DNA of 64,000 bases from Streptococcus suis (lineage in GTDB: Bacteria; Bacillota; Bacilli; Lactobacillales; Streptococcaceae). Positions 27,166-36,775 of the stretch are shown here, piece by piece (position 1 is the first letter of the stretch; each line of letters opens with the position of its first letter). The notes under the pieces are model-generated. The model was not told where the DNA came from. It saw only the letters and a program-made list of their open reading frames with translations, and did not search any database. Position numbers and translations under genes: made by a program. The stretch lies in contig NZ_CP082205.1 of the NCBI RefSeq assembly GCF_019856455.1, forward strand, positions 806,001-870,000, written 5' to 3'.

Positions 27166-27174
27166 TGCGAACTA
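27166..27174 (+). promoter_or_regulatory. Possible com-box (CIN-box-like) before coiA
   Basis: TGCGAACTA resembles the streptococcal ComX box TACGAATA, with changes at two or three positions, about 20 bp before the coiA start. It is the only candidate in the short gap. Late competence genes such as coiA are known ComX targets, so the site is plausible but degenerate. Confidence 0.35.
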
Positions 27175-27193
27175 AGTAAAGAGAGGAGGTTTT

Positions 27194-28126
27194 ATGTTAG
27201 TTGCACTTGATGAAGATGGACAAGTTTTTAATGTCTTGGAAAATCCTGCGCCGCAAGGCAGTTTTACTTGTCCAGTTTGTGGAGGCCTGGTCCGATACAA
27301 GTCCGGAAAGGTTCTGCGTTCGCACTTTGCCCATGTTTCCCTGCGGGATTGTAGTTACTTCTCCGAGAATGAGTCCGCCCAGCACCTGTCACTTAAGTCC
27401 AGTCTCTATAACTGGTTGGCTAAAAACGAACTGGTTGAACTTGAAAAATGCCTGCCAAAGATTGGCCAGGTCGCTGATTTATTGGTCAATAATAGTCTGG
27501 CCTTGGAAGTTCAATGTTCTAGCCTCCCCATTACTCGTTTGCAGGCGAGAACAATAGCCTATCATGTTGCAGGTTATCAGGTTGTTTGGTTGCTTGGCAA
27601 GGATTTGTGGCTCAAGGGACGACTGACCAATTTGCACAAGCAATTTCTCTCCTTTAGTATGAACATGGGTTTTCATCTGTGGGAGTTGGATGATGAGAAG
27701 AATGAGTTAAGACTTCGTTATCTCATTCATGAAGACTTGCGAGGCAAGGTGCATTGTCTGACCAAGACCTTTCCCTTTGGTCAGGGAAACTTACTGGATA
27801 TATTACGTTTACCTTTTTCCAAGCAAACCCTATCTAGTATGACTTGTCCAATGGATGAGGATTTGCCTCGCTACATTGCTCAACAGCTTTATTACAAATC
27901 CCCCAAATGGCTCGCCCTACAAGCAGTGGCTTATGGACGTGGAGAAAATCTACTAACCAAGACAGCACTAGACTGGTATCCCCACTATCGTCTGCCCCGC
28001 TCTGCCATTGGCTTTGCCCAAATCAAACAAGACCTGACACCGATTTACCAAGCATTTGATCTATTTTACGACAAAGCAAAAGAAAAGAGAAAACAAATCT
28101 TGTATCCACCTATAATGTATAGATAA
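27194..28126 (+). CDS. coiA: Competence protein CoiA
   Basis: The 310-residue protein begins M-L-V-A-L-D-E-D-G and has the CoiA N-terminal zinc ribbon F-T-C-P-V-C-G-G-L-V-R-Y with a following S-H-F-A-H, then a nuclease-like core (V-A-D-L-L...L-A-L-E-V-Q-C-S, E-x-Q). It is required for transformation in streptococci, acting with RecA-mediated integration of DNA. AGGAGG precedes the ATG. It is next to pepF, as is common in the genus. Confidence 0.93.
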   Translation: MLVALDEDGQVFNVLENPAPQGSFTCPVCGGLVRYKSGKVLRSHFAHVSLRDCSYFSENESAQHLSLKSSLYNWLAKNELVELEKCLPKIGQVADLLVNNSLALEVQCSSLPITRLQARTIAYHVAGYQVVWLLGKDLWLKGRLTNLHKQFLSFSMNMGFHLWELDDEKNELRLRYLIHEDLRGKVHCLTKTFPFGQGNLLDILRLPFSKQTLSSMTCPMDEDLPRYIAQQLYYKSPKWLALQAVAYGRGENLLTKTALDWYPHYRLPRSAIGFAQIKQDLTPIYQAFDLFYDKAKEKRKQILYPPIMYR

Positions 28127-28296
28127 CTTATGTAAATAGTTATAACTGATGGAGGTGTATATATTACTTTTGAAAACATGCTCAAAATTTTATTTTGGCT
28201 ATACTACTGTTGGTGAAGGTTGTAGATTTTATTAGCCTAGTTGCGACTTGCGATGGTGAATGGCAAAAACTATTTTCCAGTTGAATAGTAACCAAT

Positions 28297-28332
28297 AAGC
28301 CCTCACTTTTCAATGGAAAGCGAGGCTTTTTT
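28297..28332 (+). terminator. Terminator before pepF
   Basis: AAGCCCTCACTTTT and GAAAGCGAGGCTTTTTT pair imperfectly into a long stem with a T-run. It ends any coiA transcript. The rest of the 237-bp gap is AT-rich with no gene seen. Confidence 0.7.
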
Positions 28333-28363
28333 GTGGTAAAATAATAGGAACGGAGGATTTATT

Positions 28364-30166
28364 ATGTCTAAACAACGTTATGAAATTGAAGAAAAATACC
28401 AGTGGGACTTGACCACAATTTTCCCAACAGATGAGGCTTGGGAAGCAGAATTGGCTGATTTACAAGCTGAAACTGAAAAAACAAAAGAATTTGCAGGTCA
28501 TTTGCTGGACTCAGCTAAAAGTCTCTTAGAAATTAGCGAAACGCAACTCGGTCTCATGCGCCGCATTGAAAACCTCTATGTCTATGCGTCTATGAAGAAC
28601 GACCAAGATACTCGCGAAGGCAAATATCAGGAATTTCAAGCTAAGGCCATGGGCTTGTATGCTGCCTTTTCACAGGCTTTTGCCTTCTATGAGCCTGAAT
28701 TTATGGCTATCACTGAAGAGCAGTTGGAAGCCTTTAAGGTAGAAGAGCCTGCTCTTGTTCAGTATAGTCACCAATTTGAAAAGCTTCTGGCGGCCAAGGA
28801 CCATGTCCTGTCACAAGAGGTAGAAGAAGTCCTTGCAGCGACTAGCGAGATTTTTGAATCACCTGCTGAAACCTTCTCAGTCTTGGACAATGCCAGTCTG
28901 CGTTTCCCAGAAATCGCAGATGAAGACGGTCACTTGGTACCACTTTCACACGGAAACTACATCCACTTTATGGAGTCTAAAAACCGTGATGTCCGTCAAG
29001 AAGCATACGAAGCAATGTACGGTACCTACGAGCAGTTCCAGCATACCTACGCTAAGACCCTTCAGTCTAACGTCAAGGTCAATAACCTGAAAGCTCGTTT
29101 GCGGAAGTACGATTCAGCCCGCCACGCATCACTTGCAGCTAATTTCATTCCAGAATCTGTTTACGATACATTAGTGACGGCAGTCAACAAGCACCTTCCG
29201 CTCTTGCACCGTTATATCAATTTGCGTAAGAAACTCTTGGGTATTGATGATTTGAAGATGTACGATATGTACACACCATTGTCAGATTTCAGTACCAAGA
29301 TTTCATACGAAGATGCACTAAAAAAATGTCAAGAAACCTTGGAAATCTTTGGTGAAGATTACTCTGCTATCGTAAAAGAAGCCTTTGAAAATCGCTGGAT
29401 TGATGTCCATGTTAATGAAGGAAAACGCTCAGGAGCATATTCAGGAGGTGCCTATGATACCAACGCCTTCATGCTCCTCAACTGGCAGGACAATTTGGAC
29501 AACATGTACACTCTTATCCATGAAACAGGCCACTCTCTTCATTCCATGTTGACTCGTAAGACGCAACCCTATGTCTATGGCCATTATTCACTTTTCTTGG
29601 CTGAAATTGCGTCAACAACCAATGAAAATCTCCTAACAGAAAAACTCTTGGCAGAAGTAGAAGATGACAAGGAACGCTTTGCGATTCTTAACCATTACCT
29701 AGATGGTTTCCGCGGTACAGTCTTCCGCCAGACCCAATTTGCCGAGTTTGAACAAGCTATCTATAAGGCAGACCAGGAAGGTCAGGTCTTGACGGCTGAT
29801 TTCCTCAATGAATTGTACGGTCAGACAAACGAGAAATACTACGGACTTTCTGCCGAAGAAAATCCAGAAATCCAGTTTGAGTGGGCTCGTATTCCACATT
29901 TCTATTACAATTTCTATGTCTATCAGTATGCGACAGGTTTTGCGGCAGCATCAGCTCTAGCAAACAAGATTGTCAATGGTAGCCCAGAAGACAAAGAAAA
30001 CTATCTCAACTACTTAAAGGCTGGTAGCTCAGATTACTCCCTCAATGTCATCGCTAAGGCTGGCGTAGACATGACCAAGGAAGATTACCTCAATGATGCC
30101 TTCAAGGTATTTGAGGCTCGTTTGGAAGAATTAGAAGCTCTAGTTGAGAAAGGTGTGCACCTCTAA
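28364..30166 (+). CDS. pepF: Oligoendopeptidase F (M3 metallopeptidase)
   Basis: The 600-residue cytoplasmic peptidase has the zinc motif H-E-T-G-H at about residue 386 with a downstream Glu in [10 protein letters not shown], typical of M3B oligoendopeptidases. It degrades peptides of about 7-17 residues. The streptococcal homologue is also called PepB. ACGGAGGA precedes the ATG. Three small genes follow closely. Confidence 0.95.
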   Translation: MSKQRYEIEEKYQWDLTTIFPTDEAWEAELADLQAETEKTKEFAGHLLDSAKSLLEISETQLGLMRRIENLYVYASMKNDQDTREGKYQEFQAKAMGLYAAFSQAFAFYEPEFMAITEEQLEAFKVEEPALVQYSHQFEKLLAAKDHVLSQEVEEVLAATSEIFESPAETFSVLDNASLRFPEIADEDGHLVPLSHGNYIHFMESKNRDVRQEAYEAMYGTYEQFQHTYAKTLQSNVKVNNLKARLRKYDSARHASLAANFIPESVYDTLVTAVNKHLPLLHRYINLRKKLLGIDDLKMYDMYTPLSDFSTKISYEDALKKCQETLEIFGEDYSAIVKEAFENRWIDVHVNEGKRSGAYSGGAYDTNAFMLLNWQDNLDNMYTLIHETGHSLHSMLTRKTQPYVYGHYSLFLAEIASTTNENLLTEKLLAEVEDDKERFAILNHYLDGFRGTVFRQTQFAEFEQAIYKADQEGQVLTADFLNELYGQTNEKYYGLSAEENPEIQFEWARIPHFYYNFYVYQYATGFAAASALANKIVNGSPEDKENYLNYLKAGSSDYSLNVIAKAGVDMTKEDYLNDAFKVFEARLEELEALVEKGVHL

Positions 30167-30167
30167 T

Positions 30168-30611
30168 ATGATTTCCTATAAACGTTCGATTGTCATTCCT
30201 GGTGTAATTAGCCTTGTTTTAATCTTGCTCGGTCTTGGTGGTTTGACCAGACCTGAGCCATCTATGGGAAGTGTCGTCTATTTGATATTTTTACAACCTT
30301 GGCTGATTTATTTATATATATTGAGAAAACAAAAGGCTGTTTTTATCTTGACGAAACAGCACCTAGAATTTCAAGAACACTTTTGGAGTGAACGCCAGCG
30401 CCATTCGTTAGAAGAGATTGCGGAGATTCGATACATGGTTTCTCCTGTCTACCGTGGCTATCAGTCGAAACGTTTGCGAATCGTAGGAAATAAGGGAGCG
30501 CTACTTGCAGTCGTCAATTTGAATAAGCTTGATGGTGCAGATTTTAATGATATTTACCATTTTGTAGAGCAAGTAGCACCGCATATAAGATGGGATTTTT
30601 CAAATTCATAA
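30168..30611 (+). CDS. Small membrane protein, unknown
   Basis: Taking ATG 30168, two bases after the pepF stop, the protein has 147 residues. Two hydrophobic segments at about 9-25 and 35-53 are followed by a beta-rich cytoplasmic part (F-I-L-T-K-Q-H-L-E-F-Q-E-H), like PH-domain-type membrane proteins. The ribosome site (AGGTG, 12 bases upstream) is weak, so translation may be coupled to pepF. Confidence 0.65.
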   Translation: MISYKRSIVIPGVISLVLILLGLGGLTRPEPSMGSVVYLIFLQPWLIYLYILRKQKAVFILTKQHLEFQEHFWSERQRHSLEEIAEIRYMVSPVYRGYQSKRLRIVGNKGALLAVVNLNKLDGADFNDIYHFVEQVAPHIRWDFSNS

Positions 30612-30621
30612 TGGAGGTATT

Positions 30622-31170
30622 ATGTTAACGGAAGAACAACTACAGGACATTTTTGAACTGGCAGACCTCATGTCAAATGGTGACAGGGAGCTATTTCTTC
30701 AACTTAGGGATGTGGTTTTTGCTAGTGATCCGAATCAGATTCTAGACTCTATTGAACGCATCTTAGAACCAGATTCATTCGATGATTTCTTGGACCGTGT
30801 TGGGGAGTCTGAAAAGGAAAATCTTTGGTTAATCTTGATAAAATTACTAGAGCATTTTAATTATATTTGTGTGCGTGATTATAAGGATAATCTTGAAGAT
30901 TTTATCTACTTTTTTGACCGTCTTCATCAAGTCCGCAATGCAGGGATTTCTCTCAAATTGGATTCAGATGGATTAAATCCAGCTGCCTCTATTTCAGAAT
31001 GGGCAAGAGTTGTTGATAGCAAATATCTTGATGAAAACTTTTGTCTAGGGGCAGTAGATATGGACACGGATAGTTACTATCTCTTTTTCAGTAAGCAAGA
31101 GACTTTTGTTCGACTTCAAGAACTAGCTGGAAATTTAGGGTATCAAATTGATTACGCCAAAAATATGTAA
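30622..31170 (+). CDS. Soluble acidic protein, perhaps DUF6630
   Basis: The 182-residue protein starts 10 bp after the previous gene, with ATGGAGG upstream. It is rich in Asp/Glu, has no signal or membrane segment, and contains the pattern F-C-L-G-A-V-D-M-D-T-D-S-Y-Y-L-F-F near the end, as in DUF6630 proteins (from memory). Function is unknown. Confidence 0.65.
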   Translation: MLTEEQLQDIFELADLMSNGDRELFLQLRDVVFASDPNQILDSIERILEPDSFDDFLDRVGESEKENLWLILIKLLEHFNYICVRDYKDNLEDFIYFFDRLHQVRNAGISLKLDSDGLNPAASISEWARVVDSKYLDENFCLGAVDMDTDSYYLFFSKQETFVRLQELAGNLGYQIDYAKNM

Positions 31171-31172
31171 AG

Positions 31173-31196
31173 AAAAGGTGGGGAAACCTACCTTTT
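31173..31196 (+). terminator. Hairpin, weak terminator
   Basis: Arms AAAAGGTGGG and CCTACCTTTT (one G-T pair) surround a GAAA loop just after the stop of the preceding gene. No long T-run follows, so termination would be partial. Confidence 0.45.
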
Positions 31197-31228
31197 AGCG
31201 CGTTGAGGAAGAAAATCTTGTCGGCTTA

Positions 31229-31237
31229 TGATATAAT
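31229..31237 (+). promoter_or_regulatory. Extended -10 directly before the methyltransferase start
   Basis: TGATATAAT is a perfect extended -10 (TGN-TATAAT) ending eight bases before ATG 31245, so the predicted transcript start falls at or next to the start codon. Confidence 0.55.
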
Positions 31238-31244
31238 GGACTCT

Positions 31245-31964
31245 ATGGTCGAATCATATAGTAAAAACGCAAATCACAATATGCGCCGTCCGGTTGTCAA
31301 GGAAGAAATTGTGGATTTTATGCGAACACGTCAGGCGCAAAATACAGGTTTTTTGAAAGAACTGGAAGAGTTTGCTCGTCAAGAAAATATTCCAGTTATC
31401 CCTCATGAAACGGTTGCTTATTTCCGCTTGCTGATGCAGACACTCCAACCTAAACGTATTTTAGAAATTGGAACTGCTATTGGCTTTTCTGCGTTACTGA
31501 TGGCTGACAATAGCCCGTATTCGAAGATTACAACGATTGATCGAAATGAAGAAATGATTGGCTTTGCAAAGGAAAACTTTGCCAAATATGATCAGCGCCA
31601 GCAGATTGAATTGCTGGAAGGGGAAGCCATGGACATTCTTCCGACTTTACCAAATGACGTATATGATTTTGTTTTCATGGATTCTGCTAAATCAAAATAT
31701 ATTGTATTTTTACCAGAAGTCTTGAAAAAGGTCAAAGTAGGCGGTCTAATCATTTTGGATGACATCTTCCAAGGAGGAGATGTTGCCAAAGACATCAAGG
31801 ATGTCAGAAGAGGGCAGCGCACTATTTATAAGGGATTGCAACGTTTATTCGATGCGACTTTGGATAATCCAGATGTGACTGCTAGTCTTGTTTCCATGAG
31901 TGACGGTCTCCTTATGTTGAGGAAAAATAGGGAAAATGTTGACTTAAAACATACAGAAATTTAA
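31245..31964 (+). CDS. SAM-dependent O-methyltransferase (CCoAOMT-like)
   Basis: Starting at M-V-E-S-Y-S-K-N-A-N-H-N the protein has 239 residues. The SAM-binding motif I-L-E-I-G-T-A-I-G-F-S-A-L-L-M-A is followed by T-T-I-D-R-N-E-E, F-V-F-M-D-S-A-K-S-K-Y, and L-I-I-L-D-D-I-F-Q-G-G, which are the class I motifs of metal-dependent O-methyltransferases. An upstream in-frame TTG at 31203 would run through the apparent promoter. There is no ribosome site before 31245, consistent with a leaderless start. It lies directly before prsA, as in other streptococci. The substrate is unknown. Confidence 0.85.
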   Translation: MVESYSKNANHNMRRPVVKEEIVDFMRTRQAQNTGFLKELEEFARQENIPVIPHETVAYFRLLMQTLQPKRILEIGTAIGFSALLMADNSPYSKITTIDRNEEMIGFAKENFAKYDQRQQIELLEGEAMDILPTLPNDVYDFVFMDSAKSKYIVFLPEVLKKVKVGGLIILDDIFQGGDVAKDIKDVRRGQRTIYKGLQRLFDATLDNPDVTASLVSMSDGLLMLRKNRENVDLKHTEI

Positions 31965-31982
31965 GAAGTTTTTAAGCTTTTG

Positions 31983-31991
31983 TGTTATAAT
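31983..31991 (+). promoter_or_regulatory. Extended -10 promoter of prsA
   Basis: TGTTATAAT lies 37 bp before the prsA start, followed by AAGGAGAG as ribosome site. Confidence 0.55.
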
Positions 31992-32027
31992 GAAAGGGTT
32001 AACGAAAAAAAAGGAGAGAGACTTTAA

Positions 32028-33029
32028 ATGAAGCAAACTAAAAAAATTCTCGCGGGTGCAGTAACACTCTTTGCTGCGGTAACGCTCGCTGCTTGTTCCA
32101 ATGCAGCTGATAAAGATATCATTACGATGAAAGGCAATACGATTACTGTGTCTGAGTTTTATGAGAAGGTAAAAACAAACTCTCAAGCTCAACAAGTTCT
32201 ATTGTCAATGATTATTAGTAATGTATTTGAAGACCAGTATGGTGACAAAGTGACTGCAAAAGAAGTCGATGAGGCTTATGACAAAATGGCAGAGCAATAT
32301 GGTGATTCATTTGCAACAGCTCTTTCTTCAGCTGGCTTGACTCAAGAAACTTACAAAGAACAAATCCGTACTAATAAATTAGTTGAGTATGCTGTAAAAC
32401 AGGCCGCTGAGAAGGAATTGACTGATGAGAACTACAAGGCAGCTTATGATGCCTATACCCCAGAAGTAACAGCACGTGTCATCAAATTGACAGACGAAGC
32501 TAAGGCAAATGAAGTTTTAGCTGCAGCACAAGCTGAAGGTGCAGATTTTGCTCAATTGGCGAAAGACAATTCTACGGATACTGCTACAAAAGACAATGGA
32601 GGCGAAGTACAATTCGATTCAACTTCAACAACTGTTCCTACAGAAGTTCAAAACGCGGTCTTTGCTTTGGATGCAGGCCAAGTAGGGGCATCCGTTATTT
32701 CAGTAGTAGATATGACAACTTATACAACTAGCTACTATGTTGTAAAATTGGAAGCGAAGTCAGAAAAATCTGCCAACTGGGAAGACTACAAAGATAAGTT
32801 GAAAGAGATTATTTTGGCGCAAAAACAAAGTGATTCAACATTTGTTGCTACTGTGCTGAAAGAAGCACTCCAAAAAGCAAACGTTAAGGTTAAAGACAGT
32901 GCTTTCCAAAATCTTCTTTCACAATATGTGACAACAGAAGAAAGCAGTTCTTCATCAACGGAAAGTAGCTCTTCGTCGACCGAAAGCTCTTCTTCTACAA
33001 CAGAATCTTCTAGTTCTTCAGGTCAATAA
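32028..33029 (+). CDS. prsA: Foldase lipoprotein PrsA (parvulin-type)
   Basis: The 333-residue lipoprotein has a lipobox L-A-A-C with Cys at about residue 23. The N-terminal chaperone region is followed by a PpiC/parvulin domain (about 137-240: T-A-R-V-I-K-L-T...G-G-E-V-Q-F), then a helical region and a C-terminal tail made almost only of Ser, Glu and Thr (from about 308). It helps secreted proteins, including surface adhesins such as the pilins, fold outside the membrane. The low-complexity tail may cross the wall. Confidence 0.93.
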   Translation: MKQTKKILAGAVTLFAAVTLAACSNAADKDIITMKGNTITVSEFYEKVKTNSQAQQVLLSMIISNVFEDQYGDKVTAKEVDEAYDKMAEQYGDSFATALSSAGLTQETYKEQIRTNKLVEYAVKQAAEKELTDENYKAAYDAYTPEVTARVIKLTDEAKANEVLAAAQAEGADFAQLAKDNSTDTATKDNGGEVQFDSTSTTVPTEVQNAVFALDAGQVGASVISVVDMTTYTTSYYVVKLEAKSEKSANWEDYKDKLKEIILAQKQSDSTFVATVLKEALQKANVKVKDSAFQNLLSQYVTTEESSSSSTESSSSSTESSSSTTESSSSSGQ

Positions 33030-33041
33030 TTGACGTTTTAC

Positions 33042-33360
33042 CTATTAAGAATAGATACTTGATTACTTAGTTCAGAAAATTGGCGGTTGTTGCGAGCCAT
33101 CTAGGCCAAGTATCTTGCTACTTAATAGAACAATTGAATATGAGAACCTGTATTCATAGTTTAGTACTTCTATCTAAGTCTAGTTTTTCAGCTACTCATC
33201 GTTAGTTTTTTCAAAATACAGTCGTATTACCTTAAAAACTGCTTTGATTAGCGACATGCTATCTCTTATATACGAGTGCTTCACTTGTGAACATAGGTTA
33301 TGAAATGAGAATGACAAGTCATTGAATGAAGGTGGTACCGCGGTTTTTCGCCCTTCGTTT
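33042..33360 (+). promoter_or_regulatory. T-box leader, alanine specificity
   Basis: The conserved T-box AAGGTGGTACCGCG (33329-33342) and the following TTTTTCGCCCTTCG form the antiterminator/terminator switch. The upstream Stem I can be drawn with arms CTATTAAG/CTTAATAG (33042-33049 and 33121-33128) and AGATACTTG/CAAGTATCT (33053-33061 and 33107-33115). In the internal loop on the 3' side lies GCT (33117-33119), an alanine codon in the specifier position. The T-box UGGU would pair with the A73 acceptor end of tRNA-Ala. Uncharged tRNA-Ala should thus raise expression of the downstream LURP-one-like gene and probably alaS. Confidence 0.85.
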
Positions 33361-33389
33361 GATTTCTTGTTATTTTTTTGGAGGTTATC

Positions 33390-33875
33390 ATGAAGCAATT
33401 TCAAGTGAAACAGCGCTTTACCTTTGGTGGTGAAAAATTTGATATCCGTGATAGTTTTGGAGATCTTGCTTATCAAGTGCAAGGCTCGTTCCTTGAAATT
33501 CCAAAACGATTTACTGTGACCAATTCCAGAGGAGAAGCAGTTTGTCAGATTACCAAGAAAATTTTGACCTTTCTTCCTCAATTCATGATTGAGATGGCAG
33601 ATGGGCATTCTTTCTACGTGCAAAAGGAATTTACTTTTTTCAAGGATCGCTATACTGTGGAAAATCTAGGTTTAATCCTAGACGGAAATATCTGGGATTT
33701 GGATTTTCGCTTGAAAAGGCTAGATGGTATGCTCGTAGCTGAAATCTCCAAAGAACTCTTTCATTTAACGTCTCATTACTCCGTTACTGTATTGGAGGAC
33801 TCCTATGCAGATTTGGTCATTTCCTTAGTGGTCGCAATTGACTACATCGAAATGATGGAAGATGCATCGAATTAA
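33390..33875 (+). CDS. LURP-one-related (YxjI-like) protein
   Basis: ATG 33390 has GGAGG seven bases upstream. The 161-residue protein matches the tubby-like LURP-one/YxjI pattern: F-T-F-G-G-E-K-F-D-I-R-D-S-F-G-D-L-A-Y-Q-V-Q-G, then I-W-D-L-D-F-R-L-K and a long C-terminal hydrophobic helix (D-L-V-I-S-L-V-V-A-I-D-Y). Function is unknown in bacteria. It directly follows the alanine T-box, so it appears to be the first gene under its control. Confidence 0.8.
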   Translation: MKQFQVKQRFTFGGEKFDIRDSFGDLAYQVQGSFLEIPKRFTVTNSRGEAVCQITKKILTFLPQFMIEMADGHSFYVQKEFTFFKDRYTVENLGLILDGNIWDLDFRLKRLDGMLVAEISKELFHLTSHYSVTVLEDSYADLVISLVVAIDYIEMMEDASN

Positions 33876-33894
33876 TCGTGAAATAATCATTCAG

Positions 33895-33982
33895 TTTAAC
33901 TGTTCCGTTAAATTGAACCCGCCTAACCATCACTTATGAAAGGAAATGTTTAATTTAACTGTTTCGTTAAATTGAACCCGCC
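33895..33982 (+). repeat. Pair of 29-bp direct repeats before alaS
   Basis: Near-identical 29-mers (one difference) occupy 33895-33923 and 33954-33982. Each contains TTTAACTGT[T]-[C/T]CGTTAAA, itself an inverted repeat (TTTAAC/GTTAAA), and ends ATTGAACCCGCC. Confidence 0.8.
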
Positions 33983-33994
33983 CGGAAGGCTCGG

Positions 33995-34055
33995 AAAAAA
34001 GATAAACTGCCTAGGAAATCAAGATTTCCTGTCAGTTTCCTATTTTTCAGTCGCC
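33995..34055 (+). repeat. Hairpin repeat C, copy 1
   Basis: AAAAAAGATAAA, a hairpin AGGAAAT-CAAG-ATTTCCT (34013-34030) and TTTCCTATTTTTC. The same flanks with a different stem but a similar CAAGA loop occur at 43015-43075. It could act as a partial terminator or attenuator in front of alaS. Confidence 0.55.
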
Positions 34056-34082
34056 TTCTAATCGGGCTTGGTATCTTAGTTT

Positions 34083-36701
34083 ATGAAAAATTTATCTTCT
34101 GCTCAAATTCGTCAAATGTGGTTGGATTTCTGGAAATCAAAGGGTCACTTTGTTGAGCCTTCAGCAAATCTAGTCCCTGTTAACGATCCAACTCTTTTGT
34201 GGATTAATTCTGGTGTGGCAACTCTAAAAAAATACTTCGATGGCTCTGTCATTCCAGATAACCCACGGATTACAAATGCCCAAAAATCCATCCGTACCAA
34301 CGATATTGAAAACGTTGGTAAGACAGCCCGCCACCACACCATGTTTGAAATGCTTGGTAACTTCTCGATTGGTGATTACTTCCGTGACGAAGCGATCGAG
34401 TGGGGTTTTGAGCTCTTGACAAGCCCAGAGTGGTTTGCCTTTCCAAAAGACAAGCTCTATATGACCTACTATCCTGATGATGTGGATTCATACAATCGTT
34501 GGATTGCTCTTGGTGTTGAGCCAAGCCACTTGATTCCGCTTGAAGATAACTTCTGGGAAATCGGTGCAGGTCCTTCTGGTCCAGATACGGAGATTTTCTT
34601 TGACCGTGGTACTGACTTTGACCCTGAAAACATTGGTATCCGTCTCTTGGAAGAAGATATTGAAAATGACCGTTACATCGAGATTTGGAATATCGTATTG
34701 TCCCAGTTCAACGCAGACCCAGCTGTTCCGCGTTCTGAATACAAGGAATTGCCTAACAAAAACATTGATACGGGTGCAGGTTTAGAGCGTTTGGCGGCTA
34801 TTTTCCAAGGGGCTAAGACCAACTTTGAAACGGACCTCTTCTTGCCAATCATTCGTGAAGTAGAGAAGATTTCTGGTAAGACCTACGATCCAGATGGCGA
34901 CAACATGAGCTTCAAGGTTATTGCAGACCATATCCGTGCCCTTTCTTTTGCCATTGGTGACGGTGCCCTTCCTGGAAATGAAGGTCGTGGTTATGTCCTT
35001 CGTCGTCTTCTCCGTCGTGCTTCTATGCATGGTCAACGTTTGGGCATTACAGAGCCATTCTTGTACAAATTGGTGGAGACAGTTGGCAATATCATGGAAA
35101 GCTACTATCCAGAAATACTTGAAAAACGTGCCTTCATTGAAAAGATTGTTAAGAGTGAAGGAGAGTCATTTGCTCGTACTATCCATACAGGTTCACAATT
35201 TGCTGAGCAATTGATGGATAAATTGGCAGCAGAAGGTAAGTCTGAGATTGATGGTCGTGACATTTTCAAACTCTATGATACCTATGGTTTCCAAGTAGAA
35301 TTGACAGAAGAATTGGCTGAGCACCGTGGAATGACCCTTGATATTGCTGGTTTTGAAGCGGCTATGAAAGAGCAACAAGACCGTGCCCGTGCCTCAGTTG
35401 TCAAAGGTGGTTCAATGGGTATGCAAAATGAAACCCTGGCTGCTATCACAGAAGAGTCGACCTTTGTTTACGGCCAAACAGCTCTTGAAGCAAGCTTATC
35501 TGTCATTGTGGCTGATAATGCGCGTACAGAAGCAGTCTCAGAAGGTCAAGCCCTCCTTGTCTTTGACCAAACACCATTCTATGCAGAAATGGGTGGTCAG
35601 GTTGCAGACCATGGTTTTGTGAAAAATGCTGCTGGAGACATTGTTGCGACTGTCATCGATGTGCAGAAAGCACCGAATGGTCAGCCATTGCATACCGTAG
35701 AACTGTCCGCAAGTATTTCAGTTGGTCAAACCTACACACTTGAAATCGAAACAAAACGCCGTAAGGGTGTTGAGAAGAACCACACAGCAACTCACTTGCT
35801 CCATGCAGCTCTTCACAATATTATCGGCGAGCATGCAACACAGGCTGGTTCCTTGAACGAGCAAGACTTCCTCCGCTTTGACTTTACGCATTTTGAGGCA
35901 GTTACTGCGGAAGAACTTCGTCGTATTGAAGAAGAAGTCAATGAGCAAATTTGGAATGCCATTCCAGTTGTAACGGTTGAAACTGATATTGACACAGCTA
36001 AGGAAATGGGTGCTATGGCCCTCTTCGGTGAAAAATACGGTAAAGAAGTCCGCGTTGTTACTATCGGTGACTATTCTGTCGAACTCTGTGGTGGTACCCA
36101 CGTTGGCAACACCGCTGAAATCGGTATCTTCAAGATTTTGAAAGAAGAAGGTATCGGTTCAGGTACTCGCCGTATCATTGCGGTAACAGGCCGTGAAGCC
36201 TTCCTTGCCTATCGTGACCAAGAAGATGCCCTCAAAGAAGTAGCGGTAACCATCAAGTCACCGCAGATCAAGGAAGTGCCAAACAAGGTTGAAAGTCTTG
36301 CTCAGCAAGTTCGTGACCTGCAAAAAGAAAATGCAGCTCTGAAAGAAAAAGCAGCGGCAGCCGCTGCTGGTGATGTCTTCAAAGATGTCAAAGATGCTAA
36401 CGGCATTCGCTACATTGCCAGCCAAGTCCAAGTTTCAGATGCAGGTGCCCTCCGTACCTTCGCTGACAATTGGAAGCAAAAAGACTACTCTGATGTCTTG
36501 GTGTTGGTTGCGGTTATCGGTGACAAGGTCAATGTCCTTGTGGCAAGTAAGTCAAGCGATGTTCATGCAGGAAAACTCATCAAAGTCCTTGCGCCAATCG
36601 TAGCAGGTCGTGGTGGTGGTAAGCCAGACATGGCCATGGCAGGTGGTAGCGATGCCTCTGCTATCCAAAACCTCTTGAACAGTGTTGCTGAAAACTTATA
36701 A
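34083..36701 (+). CDS. alaS: Alanyl-tRNA synthetase
   Basis: The 872-residue class II synthetase begins [16 protein letters not shown]. The editing domain carries H-T-A-T-H (H-x-x-x-H) and C-G-G-T-H-V zinc ligands. A coiled-coil stretch (about 735-765, rich in Gln/Glu/Lys/Ala) leads to the C-Ala domain ending with [14 protein letters not shown]. Length is normal. It lies 207 bp after the LURP-one gene, and the alanine T-box upstream of that gene probably controls both. Confidence 0.96.
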   Translation: MKNLSSAQIRQMWLDFWKSKGHFVEPSANLVPVNDPTLLWINSGVATLKKYFDGSVIPDNPRITNAQKSIRTNDIENVGKTARHHTMFEMLGNFSIGDYFRDEAIEWGFELLTSPEWFAFPKDKLYMTYYPDDVDSYNRWIALGVEPSHLIPLEDNFWEIGAGPSGPDTEIFFDRGTDFDPENIGIRLLEEDIENDRYIEIWNIVLSQFNADPAVPRSEYKELPNKNIDTGAGLERLAAIFQGAKTNFETDLFLPIIREVEKISGKTYDPDGDNMSFKVIADHIRALSFAIGDGALPGNEGRGYVLRRLLRRASMHGQRLGITEPFLYKLVETVGNIMESYYPEILEKRAFIEKIVKSEGESFARTIHTGSQFAEQLMDKLAAEGKSEIDGRDIFKLYDTYGFQVELTEELAEHRGMTLDIAGFEAAMKEQQDRARASVVKGGSMGMQNETLAAITEESTFVYGQTALEASLSVIVADNARTEAVSEGQALLVFDQTPFYAEMGGQVADHGFVKNAAGDIVATVIDVQKAPNGQPLHTVELSASISVGQTYTLEIETKRRKGVEKNHTATHLLHAALHNIIGEHATQAGSLNEQDFLRFDFTHFEAVTAEELRRIEEEVNEQIWNAIPVVTVETDIDTAKEMGAMALFGEKYGKEVRVVTIGDYSVELCGGTHVGNTAEIGIFKILKEEGIGSGTRRIIAVTGREAFLAYRDQEDALKEVAVTIKSPQIKEVPNKVESLAQQVRDLQKENAALKEKAAAAAAGDVFKDVKDANGIRYIASQVQVSDAGALRTFADNWKQKDYSDVLVLVAVIGDKVNVLVASKSSDVHAGKLIKVLAPIVAGRGGGKPDMAMAGGSDASAIQNLLNSVAENL

Positions 36702-36775
36702 TATAGTCAGTGTATATCCCTTTGTTAAAGCAACTAGCAAGGGGATATCTTTCAAAATTGGAATGAGGAACAATA

